Source: Salmonella enterica subsp. enterica serovar Typhimurium str. LT2 (GTDB taxonomy: Bacteria; Pseudomonadota; Gammaproteobacteria; Enterobacterales; Enterobacteriaceae). From it: 64,000 nucleotides of DNA. The position numbers were made by a program, and so were the translations under genes. The notes beneath the pieces are model-generated. The model searched no databases. It was not told the origin of the DNA and saw only the letters and a program-made list of their open reading frames with translations. Below are positions 1 to 7,836 of the stretch, piece by piece. Position 1 is the first letter of the stretch, and every line of letters starts with the position of its first letter. The DNA lies in NCBI RefSeq assembly GCF_000006945.2, contig NC_003197.2, positions 2,852,001 to 2,916,000 of the forward strand, given 5' to 3'.

Positions 1-25
1 TTTCATAAACCTCGGTTTAGGCGAA
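1..25. repeat. left tail-fibre recombination crossover site (truncated by window edge)
   Basis: The first 25 bases fit the last 25 positions of a 26-bp serine-invertase crossover site (12 + 2 + 12): half site ending ATAAACC, central TC, then GGTTTAGGCGAA. This is close to the Cin/Pin/Gin consensus halves around AAACC and GGTTT. An inverted partner lies at 2734-2759 with the same central dinucleotide and an identical inner half. The first base of the site lies just outside the window. Confidence 0.85.
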
Positions 26-994
26 ACAGCAAAGCAAGCTGCGGGCGCAGTCCAGAAAACTGGCGATGAGATGAGCGGGAAGTTAACCCTGCCACAGACA
101 TCTTCCTTCGGCGTGAATACTAACAACACACTGGGCGGTAGTTCCATCGCTATCGGTGATAACGATACCGGGCTCAAAGGGAACGGCGACGGTAATCTGG
201 CATTTATGGCTAACAACGTGCTGGCAGGATATTTTAATGAAAATGAATTGCAGCACAGTAAAAAGATGCTGACTAAAAATTTTCAGGCTCTTGTTGATAA
301 TAACTGGCCGGAGGGGGCGGGGGGATTTTCTGGTCAGTTAAGCAGTGAAGCACCGTTTAGTGTACCAATGGTTCACCGTCAGAATAATGATAATAATTTT
401 TTCCCGCTCCTGAAAGGAAAGGTCTCACTGGAGTCTGGCTATCCTGTAGCCGCCTCTTTCGGAATATTAACTAGTGGGAATACTAATTTCCCACAAATTG
501 CAATTCATGCAAAAACAGACTTTGATGTTAACGATAAAATATGGGTATTTGATGTTGCAACCGGAGAATTTCGCGCACCGGGAAGGATTACTGCTACAGA
601 AATTTTATTGAGCGGTAAAAGCCGTGTTGGTCCTGATGGTAATTTATATGGTGATGTGTGGGGTGGCTGGCTGAATGACTTCCTTATTAATAATTACAAC
701 CGTAAAAATACTGCCAGCCTCGGTGATTATGGCTGGGTTCGTGACGAAAGCACCGGGTTTATAATGCAATGGGGGACACTTGGTAGCTCAAACGGAACCT
801 ACAATTTCCCGCGAGAGTTTCCGACATCCTGCTTTGCTGTATTTGTCACCAACACTAATCAGCAGGGAGGTTCAGTGGATAATGCGTTTGGATACCCGGT
901 GAGTAAAAGCCAGTTTTTTGCCGCAACTAAAGCATCAACAGACGGAAATGTCGTAAATGGCTATCCTGTAGCCTGGTTTGCGATCGGGAGATAA
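2..994 (+). CDS. silent alternative C-terminal part of tail fibre (H')
   Basis: The frame is open from the window edge and has no start of its own. Its first codons encode the same GLGETAKQAAGAVQKTGDEM stretch found in the middle of the expressed tail fibre H at 1999-3573, and the homology continues for about 55 residues before the two diverge. The C-terminal part is tail-tip-like, with GYPVAWFAIGR at the end. It is the unexpressed alternative receptor-binding end of H: inversion between the crossover sites at 1-25 and 2734-2759 would fuse it to the constant H N-terminus. The ATG at 71 is an internal Met and not a true start. It is followed at once by its own assembly gene at 1001. Confidence 0.85.
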   Translation, partial: FINLGLGETAKQAAGAVQKTGDEMSGKLTLPQTSSFGVNTNNTLGGSSIAIGDNDTGLKGNGDGNLAFMANNVLAGYFNENELQHSKKMLTKNFQALVDNNWPEGAGGFSGQLSSEAPFSVPMVHRQNNDNNFFPLLKGKVSLESGYPVAASFGILTSGNTNFPQIAIHAKTDFDVNDKIWVFDVATGEFRAPGRITATEILLSGKSRVGPDGNLYGDVWGGWLNDFLINNYNRKNTASLGDYGWVRDESTGFIMQWGTLGSSNGTYNFPREFPTSCFAVFVTNTNQQGGSVDNAFGYPVSKSQFFAATKASTDGNVVNGYPVAWFAIGR

Positions 995-1000
995 TTATCA

Positions 1001-1408
1001 ATGAGCGATTATTATTACAGCTTTAAAGAGAAAGGTTTTTTCTACAAGCCGGATACCGAATCGGGCGATTTCCCGACTGATCTAATTCCTCTGACTGATG
1101 AACATTACCATGGACTTATGCAGGGTCAGGTGGACGGAAAATATATTGAGCACAGGAAAGGAGGCCCGGTACTGGTTGAGCATCGCGAATATACGCCTGA
1201 AGAACTGGTTGCACAGGCTGAATCCAGAAAAGCGGAACTTCTTGCTGAGGCAGAGTCAGTCATTGCGCCACTGGCGCGAGCGGTAAAATTAAAAATGGCT
1301 ACAGATGAGGAAATCAAGCGGCTGGAGGCATGGGAACTCTACAGCGTACTGGTAAACCGGGTGGATACCTCAAACCCTGACTGGCCGGATAAGCCAGTCA
1401 GCCAGTAG
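1001..1408 (+). CDS. alternative tail fibre assembly protein (G')
   Basis: The protein has 135 residues and resembles the caulimovirus-unrelated phage tail-fibre assembly chaperone family: an N-terminal YYYSFKEKGFFY segment, and the usual C-terminal region rich in charged residues with WELYSVLVNRVDTSNPDWP. It starts six bases after the H' stop and so travels with H' as a matched fibre and chaperone pair. In the present orientation the pair has no upstream H promoter or N-terminus and is probably silent. A stop at 1406-1408 meets the convergent G gene at 1412, so the two assembly genes lie tail to tail in the middle of the invertible segment. Confidence 0.85.
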   Translation: MSDYYYSFKEKGFFYKPDTESGDFPTDLIPLTDEHYHGLMQGQVDGKYIEHRKGGPVLVEHREYTPEELVAQAESRKAELLAEAESVIAPLARAVKLKMATDEEIKRLEAWELYSVLVNRVDTSNPDWPDKPVSQ

Positions 1409-1411
1409 TCG

Positions 1412-1999
1412 TTATTGTGGTAATGCAGGCCACCTGATTGCGGTGAAGGTGGCCTCATCTGAAACGTCTGTTAAGTCAAGCGATTTAAGAACATTGATAT
1501 AGTTCATCCACAAAATCAAAGCCGCTTTATTTTCATCACTGATAATTCCCAACGTTAATTCTGTGCGCCAGTCCTTAATGGCATTATCTGCATCGTTAAG
1601 TAATTTCTGTCGGGTGGTTTCGGCCTTAGCCTGATAATCCACCGGAACGGGTAAAACCTTACCATCTCTGTACAACCATGAGCCATCACCACGACAATCA
1701 TCAGGACAGTCAGCAGCGTCTATTTCCGCAACAGACATATTAACCGGCCACAACATTGATACAGCATATGTGTTTCCACGTTGCGGGACTGGATGATTAA
1801 CAACACCCCAGATAACCCCTTCAGGATCGTACATAATTTTTGCAGTATCATCAGAAAATAATGACTGACATTCATACCAGTCCTGCCCGTCTTCCGATTC
1901 CAGGAAATATGCACCTATATTTATTTCGGCCTGAGTTTTACCCCTGCTTACGGGGTCGTCAATAAGTCTGAAATTTTTGATATTCTGATATTTTTTCAT
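1412..1999 (-). CDS. G: tail fibre assembly protein (expressed copy, G)
   Basis: The protein has 195 residues when read from the ATG at 1999-1997, which overlaps the H stop codon as TAATG and so suggests translational coupling. A longer frame to 2029 exists but would overlap H and lacks a better start. The C-terminal region (AKAETTRQKLLNDADNAIKDWRTELTLGI, then LILWMNYINVLKSLD) is typical of P2/186 tail-fibre assembly proteins, which chaperone fibre trimerisation. It is paired with H in the orientation present here. It is unrelated in its N-terminus to G' at 1001-1408, as expected for alternative fibre/chaperone modules. Confidence 0.88.
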   Translation of the reverse strand: MKKYQNIKNFRLIDDPVSRGKTQAEINIGAYFLESEDGQDWYECQSLFSDDTAKIMYDPEGVIWGVVNHPVPQRGNTYAVSMLWPVNMSVAEIDAADCPDDCRGDGSWLYRDGKVLPVPVDYQAKAETTRQKLLNDADNAIKDWRTELTLGIISDENKAALILWMNYINVLKSLDLTDVSDEATFTAIRWPALPQ

Positions 2000-3573
2000 T
2001 ATGCCGTTCCCCCTTGTACGGTATACCACTGATTCCCGACTCGTTTTTGCAAAGGCGCATAATTAATACCATCAATATTTTCGCCTTGTGCATCTTTCCA
2101 GACGGAGGTAACTACATATCCGGGAGTGTTAGGCCAGGAACCTGCATTGTTCCAGGTAGTCACTGATGTGCCAGCCCCTAACTGAACATCTGCGACGAAA
2201 TTATTATTAATCCACAGACTCAGCCAGCTATTCCCCCAGACAGAACCAAAGATGTCGCCGTTATTCTGATAGATGGCCCCGCCTGCACGAAGCGTGTTAG
2301 CGGTGATATCGCCATTGACCGTAAAGACAATCGAACCATCAGGATTTCGCTGGCTGTATAAATGCCATCCCTGGTCGTCGTCCAGTTCAATCACTGTAGG
2401 CCTGTTTGCGTCGCCCCATAAATTAAACGTGGCTGTCATTGTCGAATTATTATTACTCGTCAGTGACAGTTTTTTTTCTTTGCCTGCGCGAATAGCTCCC
2501 AGAACCATCATTTCACCGGGAGCGACACGAACGGTGTGCTGGCTATTCGCAAACGTATCCAGTATCCCGTCACCATTCTGTTTAAAGCCGGTATCGTTAT
2601 CACCAATAGCGATGGAACTACCGCCCAGTGTGTTATTAGTATTCACGCCGAAGGAAGATGTCTGTGGCAGGGTTAACTTCCCGCTCATCTCATCGCCAGT
2701 TTTCTGGACTGCGCCCGCAGCTTGCTTTGCTGTTTCGCCTAAACCGAGGTATGTGAGAAGGCCGGCGATATCTTTTCCGCTTAAATTCGTCAGTGTATTG
2801 TCCAGCGGTTGCTTTCCAGCCAGAGCGTTTATCATCGTCGTGGCAAAGTTCGGGTCATTCCCCAGAGCCGCTGCCAGCTCGTTCAGCGTATCCAGTGCTG
2901 CAGGCGCAGAATCCACCATTGCCGCAATAGACGATGCCACAAATTCCGTGTTCGCAATCTGTTTAGTGCTGTTACCCGCCGCTGGCGTCGGTACCTTTGG
3001 AATCCCTGTGAGTGTCGGGCTGTCCTTCTGCGCATACTGTGAATGCGGGTCCGGCGCAGCAAGATGCTTTGCCATCAGGTCGTCTACATATACCTTCAGC
3101 TCCAGCGCCTTATCATCTACATATTTACGGGTTGCCAGCACTACTGCAGGGTCAATTTTCAGGGTGATGTTATCGGTGCTACTGGTAATCAGTACCATGC
3201 GCACGGTCTGCGTACGTCCGCTCCCTTCTGTCAGCTGCGGCTTGTAGCTCTCAGGGCAGTTACCCACGGCGATCAGTGCGCCGGTTTCATCAAACAGGCC
3301 GACCTCACGAATCCACCATCCCCCCTCAGTTTCCGGGATCACTTGCTCAGCAATAATCTGGCTGCTGTTCTGCGGGTCGATATACAGCATATTCAGCGCT
3401 GCTCGACGCTTCTCAGCAACTAACGCGGTCTGTTGCGCGCTGGGTGTGGGCAGCACACCGCCACCGTCGCCCACCGCCATATGGGTAATTTTCAGCGGGA
3501 CACCGAGCGCGGCGGCGCTTGCCAGTTTCGCCGCGCCGATCTCCGTCAGCAGGGTATAAAATTTTGCGCTCAT
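1999..3573 (-). CDS. H: P2-like tail fibre protein H (expressed form)
   Basis: The product is a 524-residue tail fibre, the adhesin that binds the host surface. Residues 1 to about 155 match the conserved P2 H attachment region (start MSAKFYTLLTEIGAAKLASA, then EGGWWIREVGLFDETG). A collagen-free linker (TKQIANTEFVASSIAAMVD, AALGNDPNFATT) follows. About residue 275 the frame crosses the crossover site at 2734-2759, after which the sequence is the switchable C-terminus. The gene overlaps I upstream (3570-3573) and G downstream. Its length is less than P2 H (669 residues), as in other 186/Fels-2-type fibres. Confidence 0.92.
   Translation of the reverse strand: MSAKFYTLLTEIGAAKLASAAALGVPLKITHMAVGDGGGVLPTPSAQQTALVAEKRRAALNMLYIDPQNSSQIIAEQVIPETEGGWWIREVGLFDETGALIAVGNCPESYKPQLTEGSGRTQTVRMVLITSSTDNITLKIDPAVVLATRKYVDDKALELKVYVDDLMAKHLAAPDPHSQYAQKDSPTLTGIPKVPTPAAGNSTKQIANTEFVASSIAAMVDSAPAALDTLNELAAALGNDPNFATTMINALAGKQPLDNTLTNLSGKDIAGLLTYLGLGETAKQAAGAVQKTGDEMSGKLTLPQTSSFGVNTNNTLGGSSIAIGDNDTGFKQNGDGILDTFANSQHTVRVAPGEMMVLGAIRAGKEKKLSLTSNNNSTMTATFNLWGDANRPTVIELDDDQGWHLYSQRNPDGSIVFTVNGDITANTLRAGGAIYQNNGDIFGSVWGNSWLSLWINNNFVADVQLGAGTSVTTWNNAGSWPNTPGYVVTSVWKDAQGENIDGINYAPLQKRVGNQWYTVQGGTA
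2734..2759. repeat. right tail-fibre recombination crossover site (inside H)
   Basis: A 26-bp site with halves TTCGCCTAAACC and GGTATGTGAGAA around a central GA lies within the H coding sequence. Read on the minus strand it gives TTCTCACATACC TC GGTTTAGGCGAA, in inverted orientation to the site at 1-25. The inner half and central dinucleotide are identical, as needed for a serine-invertase exchange that keeps the H reading frame. About 150 bp of H coding sequence next to the site is also inversely repeated at 26-174. Confidence 0.85.
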
Positions 3574-4175
3574 GGATTCACTCTCATTGTGTCAATAACA
3601 TGGACTGCCCCGCCTTCATGTGCGGTGCCGCCGGAAACAATCGTTTCATTGATATACGGATACACCGTGATTTCTTCACCAAGGTAGCTGGCTGCACCAA
3701 CCCAGTAAGGGCCGCTGGTCTGCATATTAATGGACATACCTGTCATGTGGCGGCTGCATGGTTTGGCATCGCTTATCAGGCGCTCAAGCTCCAGATAGGT
3801 GTCTTCGGTGATACCATGATCCTGTACGCCAATATCCAGACGGAACGTCCCCGGCGTTTCGCCGGTCTGCCACCACTCATTGATGCGGATCAGGAAGCCG
3901 AACGGCTCTACCACGCGCCGCACGGCGCTGGTTGTCCCCTTGTGCTGATGGATATAAAAAGCGTCCTGCACAACGCGGCGCTTGACGCTTTCTGTCCAGC
4001 TCTCATCCCAGCGGTCAACAGAAAACGCCCAGGCCAGATAAGGCAGGAATCTGATCGGGCAGGTTGCCGGGTTCCACAAATCACGCAGCGATACCTGCAG
4101 ATCGGAAATCCCGCTGCAGGTCTGCGCCAGTCGGCGCTCAAGCGGCGACGAACCCGGCGGCAACAGACTATTCAT
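3570..4175 (-). CDS. I: baseplate/tail protein I
   Basis: The 201-residue protein matches P2 gpI in position and sequence: LLPPGSSPLERRLAQTC near the start, then LRDLWNPATCPIRFLPYLAW. It is a baseplate wedge component that connects the baseplate to the tail fibre. The ATG at 4175 is chosen because the longer frame to 4241 would run deep into J; the chosen start overlaps the J stop by 8 bp, normal for this operon. The end overlaps the start of H by 4 bp (ATGA type), so J, I and H are probably translated in a coupled fashion. Confidence 0.92.
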   Translation of the reverse strand: MNSLLPPGSSPLERRLAQTCSGISDLQVSLRDLWNPATCPIRFLPYLAWAFSVDRWDESWTESVKRRVVQDAFYIHQHKGTTSAVRRVVEPFGFLIRINEWWQTGETPGTFRLDIGVQDHGITEDTYLELERLISDAKPCSRHMTGMSINMQTSGPYWVGAASYLGEEITVYPYINETIVSGGTAHEGGAVHVIDTMRVNP

Positions 4176-5076
4176 CCGTGCCCCCGTTGGTAACGCTCCA
4201 TTCGGTACAGGATGCCGCCTGTGTCTTATCCAGCACCACATCCTCCAGAGGGGACGTCAGCTCCACACGCTGGACGCCCTCCACGTGCAACGCGGCATAA
4301 ATGGCGCTGCGGCGGATATCACGTCCCAGCCGCGTCTGACTGGCGATGTACCTCTGCAGACTGGCTTTTGCCGCCACCATAACAGGCTCCGCTTCCGGCC
4401 CTGGATAAAGAAAAATGGTAGCCTCCACCCGGTACGGTATGATCTCCGCACTACGAACCGTCAGACGGTCAGCCACCGGGCGTACACTCTCACTGTTCAG
4501 GGCTTTTTCAACCACATCCAGCAGGTCTTTTACTGCTGTACCGTCACCCTCACGGCTCAGCACGGTAAGTACCACCTCTGCAGGGGCCGGACTGGTTGCG
4601 CTGGCATCTGCCACACGTCCGTCCGCACTTCTGGCGTGAAATTCATAGGCTCCCGTAGGGCCAGCAACGGACAGTCCCTCAAATGCTGCAGGGATGCGCT
4701 GGCGCAGCGCCTCATCATCTTCCATCACTGCGGTGACCGGCGGTACTGCATCATTATCAGCAGGAACTACCGTCAGACGTTTCACGTTGCAGTTGGCTGC
4801 CAGCTGCTCAAGATCATTTCCCATCGAATAGGCCACCATCACCGCCTGCGCAGCCTCGTTAATACGCTGGCGCAGCAGGATTTCGCGGTATGTGCTTTCC
4901 TGCAGCAGCTTGGTGACGGGTTCAGATTCCAGCGCCAGCGTGCGCCGCACCGCGTCCTGTTCATCCACAGGATAAAGAGCCACAAAAGCGGCCTTGCGCT
5001 CAGCCAGCAGCGTCTCAAAATCCGGCACGTCCACTATCTGTGGCGGCGGTAACCGGGAAAGGTCAATGACTGCCAT
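4168..5076 (-). CDS. J: baseplate assembly protein J
   Basis: The 302-residue protein starts MAVIDLSRLPPPQIVDVPDF, the conserved start of P2 gpJ, a baseplate wedge protein at the rim of the phage tail. The family usually has about 302 residues, so this copy looks complete. The start at 5076 overlaps the end of W by 14 bp; the alternative upstream start at 5160 lies inside W and encodes an unconserved extension. It lies between W and I, as in P2. Confidence 0.93.
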   Translation of the reverse strand: MAVIDLSRLPPPQIVDVPDFETLLAERKAAFVALYPVDEQDAVRRTLALESEPVTKLLQESTYREILLRQRINEAAQAVMVAYSMGNDLEQLAANCNVKRLTVVPADNDAVPPVTAVMEDDEALRQRIPAAFEGLSVAGPTGAYEFHARSADGRVADASATSPAPAEVVLTVLSREGDGTAVKDLLDVVEKALNSESVRPVADRLTVRSAEIIPYRVEATIFLYPGPEAEPVMVAAKASLQRYIASQTRLGRDIRRSAIYAALHVEGVQRVELTSPLEDVVLDKTQAASCTEWSVTNGGTDE

Positions 5077-5422
5077 TGTCTGCTCCTGTTGATATGGAAA
5101 GGGAAACCGGTGCTCCGTTATTACTATGTCCCGTAAGCTCAACCACCATAGAGCCGTCAAAATTGCCGTTGATGGTGATGGAGTCCAGCGTAAGGCGCGG
5201 CTCCCAGCGGTTCAGCGCCACATAGACTGCAGACATAATCTGCAGGCGCAGTGCCGGGTTCTGCGGCTGGTCAATCAGCGCGAACAGCAGCGAACCGTAT
5301 TCCCGCCGGGCAATGCGGCTACCCTGCGGTGTCAGCAGAATATCCCGCACCGACTGGCGCAGATGGTCTGTATCCGCAAGGGCCTGCCCGTCATTCCGGC
5401 TCATACCGATATACAGCGTCAT
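5063..5422 (-). CDS. W: baseplate assembly protein W
   Basis: The 119-residue protein corresponds to P2 gpW, a gp25-like (T4) baseplate wedge protein that seals the sheath-proximal side of the baseplate. The gp25-like core is visible as RQSVRDILLTPQGSRIARREYGS followed by LFALIDQP and a C-terminal beta-rich segment. It overlaps V at its start (5419-5422) and J at its end, consistent with one late operon V-W-J-I-H-G. Confidence 0.93.
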   Translation of the reverse strand: MTLYIGMSRNDGQALADTDHLRQSVRDILLTPQGSRIARREYGSLLFALIDQPQNPALRLQIMSAVYVALNRWEPRLTLDSITINGNFDGSMVVELTGHSNNGAPVSLSISTGADNGSH

Positions 5423-5997
5423 ACCGGACCTCCCGATGTATCCCCGCCTGACTTAACGCCAGTGTGACCGTGTTTATCCATCACGACCCCGTTAGAACTC
5501 ATTGCGCCGCCGCCCTGGGTAACGCCGCCGTTGATCACCACCTCGCTGTTAATGCGTGTTGTGTCAGCCTCCACTACAAACTCACCGGTTTTTAGGGTGA
5601 TATTGTCCGCCGCCTCGATCACCATGGATTTGATACCCCGGACATGCCACCGCCCGGTGGCGGGTTCGTACTCAAACCATCCACCGTCCGGGTACTCCGT
5701 CACGCAGCCGTCCACAGAATCCGACGGCGGCGCAAACTGATTGGAGTAGATGGCAGGCAACGCAAAAGCAGTTTCCAGATTGCCGCCCATGCTCAGTACC
5801 ACCACCTGCTCATCCGGCGACGGGCACCACCATGTACGGGCACCACCGGCACGCAGCGTCAGCCAGTTAATCCAGTTGGTTTCAAGCTCGCCCACTCTCA
5901 CCCGGCACAGCCAGTTTTCCCGGTCCACTTCGGTCACGGTGCCGGTGCGGATCAGGTTGGTGATAAGGCGCATAATTTCGGTCAGTTGTGCATTCAT
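5419..5997 (-). CDS. V: baseplate spike protein V
   Basis: The 192-residue protein is P2 gpV, the trimeric membrane-piercing spike at the tail tip. It has the N-terminal OB-like domain (TGTVTEVDRENWLCRVRVGE), a beta-helix region and a C-terminal HGHTGV, the histidine motif that binds an iron ion at the spike apex in P2/phi92 spikes. It is the first gene of the tail-baseplate operon. A palindromic Ogr-type activator site lies 47 bp upstream at 6044-6061, matching the known position of the P2 V promoter. Confidence 0.94.
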   Translation of the reverse strand: MNAQLTEIMRLITNLIRTGTVTEVDRENWLCRVRVGELETNWINWLTLRAGGARTWWCPSPDEQVVVLSMGGNLETAFALPAIYSNQFAPPSDSVDGCVTEYPDGGWFEYEPATGRWHVRGIKSMVIEAADNITLKTGEFVVEADTTRINSEVVINGGVTQGGGAMSSNGVVMDKHGHTGVKSGGDTSGGPV

Positions 5998-6043
5998 AAC
6001 GAAAGGTTGCCATCAGAGGGAAAAGGTAGGCAGCGCGGGCGCT

Positions 6044-6061
6044 TGTGCCAGCAGTGGCACA
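6044..6061. promoter_or_regulatory. Ogr/Delta-type late-promoter activator site upstream of V
   Basis: The sequence TGTGCCAGCAGTGGCACA is a perfect 18-bp palindrome of the form TGT-N12-ACA. This is the consensus for the zinc-finger late activators Ogr (P2) and Delta (P4), which bind about 55 bp upstream of late transcription starts. The site is just upstream of V, one of the established P2 late promoter locations. The activator gene itself is not in the window. Confidence 0.8.
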
Positions 6062-6065
6062 AAGA

Positions 6066-6512
6066 TCACCCCGCCAGCCAGCGCAGCAGGGTGTCGCGGG
6101 TGACGGTTTCCACTTCTTCATTCACGCCCAGCAGGCGGCGCTCTGCGTAGCGGACCTCCGGGCCTTTTCGGCTGACGCGATCCCGCAGGCCGTAATGGTG
6201 AACACGGGCAATGCGCTGCACCTTGCCATCAAACTGCACGCTGGCGGAGTCCGCACTGGCGGTGGTTTTCAGGTATTTTGTGGTGCGAAGCTTTGCAAAC
6301 ATCTGGCGTTTGATGCGTCCCTTCTTGCTGCGGGCAGTCACCCGGCGCGGCTCATAGCCGCTGCCGTCAGGATTACGCTGCAGCCTGATGTTCTGCTGCT
6401 GCGTCCGGCGCAGCTGTTGCGCCAGTTGCCGCATCATACGGCTGCGCGCGGCAGGCTCCAGATTCGCCAGCAGCGCCGTCAGCCAGTCATCCACCTTCTG
6501 CAGCTCATCCAC
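6066..6512 (-). CDS. S: tail completion protein S
   Basis: The 148-residue protein matches P2 gpS: start MDELQKVDDWLTALLANLEP, then RMMRQLAQQLRRTQQQNI and a C-terminal RRLLGVNEEVETVTRDTLLRWL. gpS and gpR are needed to finish the tail and join it to the head. It overlaps R by 8 bp and ends only 5 bp before the activator site of the downstream V promoter. Length agrees with the family (about 150 residues). Confidence 0.92.
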   Translation of the reverse strand: MDELQKVDDWLTALLANLEPAARSRMMRQLAQQLRRTQQQNIRLQRNPDGSGYEPRRVTARSKKGRIKRQMFAKLRTTKYLKTTASADSASVQFDGKVQRIARVHHYGLRDRVSRKGPEVRYAERRLLGVNEEVETVTRDTLLRWLAG

Positions 6513-6936
6513 GTTTCACCGTCCACATTTCTTCGGGTTCGTCCGGCTCCGGCACCGCTTCAACGCTCGATACGCTGCCGTCAGTGCTGACCAGCACACG
6601 CTCAGTCAGTTGCAGGTTCATGCTGATATCGCACACATCGTTTCGCAGAATATCCACTTCAAAGGTGAACAGTTTTTCGCGCAGATCCGGGTTGTTGATG
6701 GCGTCCGGCTGACTGGTACTGAGCCACAGCAGGACTGGAGCCATCAGCAGATTCTGGTCGCCGCTGAAATCCTCGATCACCACGTTCAGGGTGTAGCGGT
6801 ATTCCCATGACATAGAACTGGCTCCTGTTGCCACCAGTGAGCCGTTATCAACGAAAAGGTGCAGCTTGTCCGGGTTGTCCCGGACATAGGCAACCGCTTT
6901 ATTCAGGGCGCTGCGTAAGGACTGCGGTTTGTTCAC
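6505..6936 (-). CDS. R: tail completion protein R (GTG start)
   Basis: The 143-residue protein matches P2 gpR: start (V)NKPQSLRSALNKAVAYVRDN, then PDKLHLFVDNGSLVATG and a tail ending EEMWTVKRG. The GTG at 6936-6934 is preferred, because it puts the conserved KPxSLR motif at the N-terminus and has an AGGAG ribosome site just upstream. The longer frame to 7008 would encode an unconserved arginine-rich leader inside lysC. The gene acts with S in tail completion. Confidence 0.9.
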   Translation of the reverse strand: MNKPQSLRSALNKAVAYVRDNPDKLHLFVDNGSLVATGASSMSWEYRYTLNVVIEDFSGDQNLLMAPVLLWLSTSQPDAINNPDLREKLFTFEVDILRNDVCDISMNLQLTERVLVSTDGSVSSVEAVPEPDEPEEMWTVKRG

Positions 6937-7189
6937 TGTCTCGCTCCTGACACGCAATAATCGTGTCCACTTTGTCAGCACAGACCGCCCAGGCGGCCTC
7001 GGTTTCATCCAGCACCGCGTTCAGATCGCCGTTACTGCGCGGCGCTGACCTTTCCAGACGGCACTGCGTCACTCTGGGACAGCCACTCACGGTAAGCTGC
7101 ACCTCCGGCGAGGGCCGGACGCTCCCGCAGCCGGATAATGTCAGCAGGCAAAGGAGTATCAGCCCAGCGGCGCAAATCCTCATTTTCAC
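6899..7189 (-). CDS. lysC: Rz1-like spanin lipoprotein (LysC)
   Basis: The 96-residue protein begins with a charged start, a hydrophobic stretch (AAGLILLCLLTLSGC) and a lipobox LSGC, so it should be an outer-membrane lipoprotein. It overlaps lysB in another reading frame, the embedded arrangement known for Rz/Rz1 spanins and for P2 lysB/lysC. The spanin pair fuses inner and outer membranes in the last step of lysis. It overlaps the start of R by 38 bp. Confidence 0.85.
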   Translation of the reverse strand: MKMRICAAGLILLCLLTLSGCGSVRPSPEVQLTVSGCPRVTQCRLERSAPRSNGDLNAVLDETEAAWAVCADKVDTIIACQERDSEQTAVLTQRPE

Positions 7190-7460
7190 GTTTCAGTTCC
7201 TCGATCCGGTGCTGGCGGCTGCGCAGAAGTGCGGTGGTCTGTTCCGCTGCCGCATAAAGCCGCGCCTGCTCCCGGCTGTTGGTTTCGGTCAGAATGGACA
7301 GGCCGATCAGCTGGCTGTTTTTCTTCGTCAGCTCCTGCGTTTTGCTTTTCAGCACCGCGCCCTGCGTCTCGATGGTGTGGCTGGCATTGTTAAGCCGCCA
7401 CGACTGCCAGCCCAGCGCCGCAAGTACCAGCGCCAGAACCACTGCCAGTAAACGATTCAT
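7032..7460 (-). CDS. lysB: Rz-like spanin, inner membrane subunit (LysB)
   Basis: The 142-residue protein has an N-terminal membrane anchor (LLAVVLALVLAALGWQSW) followed by a long heptad-rich periplasmic helix with many Gln, Glu and Arg residues. This is the shape of Rz-type i-spanins and of P2 LysB. Its ATG at 7460-7458 overlaps the stop of the lysA frame (7457-7459), so translation of lysB may depend on ribosomes finishing lysA. The C-terminal third contains lysC in another frame. Confidence 0.88.
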   Translation of the reverse strand: MNRLLAVVLALVLAALGWQSWRLNNASHTIETQGAVLKSKTQELTKKNSQLIGLSILTETNSREQARLYAAAEQTTALLRSRQHRIEELKRENEDLRRWADTPLPADIIRLRERPALAGGAAYREWLSQSDAVPSGKVSAAQ

Positions 7461-7832
7461 TCCCGCAGTGCCTTTAGCTCATCTTTTATTGCTAAGCTCA
7501 TGGCTACTGTAAAAACACACACCATCCCCGTGAGCTTCCATCCGGCAAGCAATATGACAAAGGCAAGAGCGAGACGCTGATACCAGATGAGAGGTACTTT
7601 ATCCATTAGCCCCAGCACCCTGCTGAGCAACTGACGGACGCGTAGCCGATCCCCCCCCCGTCAGGGTGCAGGAGTACAAACCAGCACAACAAACCAGTGA
7701 AAAAGCGGCATACTCAAACCACATAACCAGCGCCAGTGGGAAAAGCGCATGAGATGCCGGGAAATTCACATCAACCATCACAAGGAGCGCCAGAACCGAG
7801 AACGGCAGCCAGTAACTTTTTAACCATTTCAT
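7457..7832 (-). pseudogene. lysA: LysA-like lysis-timing membrane protein, frame broken at a G9 tract
   Basis: The frame starting at 7832 (MKWLKSYWLPFSVLALLVMV) has two hydrophobic segments, then meets nine G residues on the coding strand (C run at 7651-7659) and soon ends at 7599 as a 77-residue product. Directly beyond the tract another frame continues with MDKVPLIWYQRLALAFVILL and a further hydrophobic segment, ending at 7457. With eight G residues instead of nine the two frames join into one 124-residue protein that ends exactly on the lysB start codon. P2 LysA has about 140 residues and moderates lysis timing. A slippage mutation, a phase-variable tract or a read error are all possible. 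Confidence 0.75.
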
Positions 7833-7836
7833 TTCG

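Noticed and set aside
2273..3247. 324-codon open frame on the plus strand opposite tail fibre H
   Set aside because: It lies wholly within H on the other strand and its serine/valine-rich composition is what a reverse complement of a conserved gene gives. No ribosome site.
3519..4193. 224-codon frame opposite gene I
   Set aside because: Antisense shadow of a well-conserved P2 gene; no recognisable protein.
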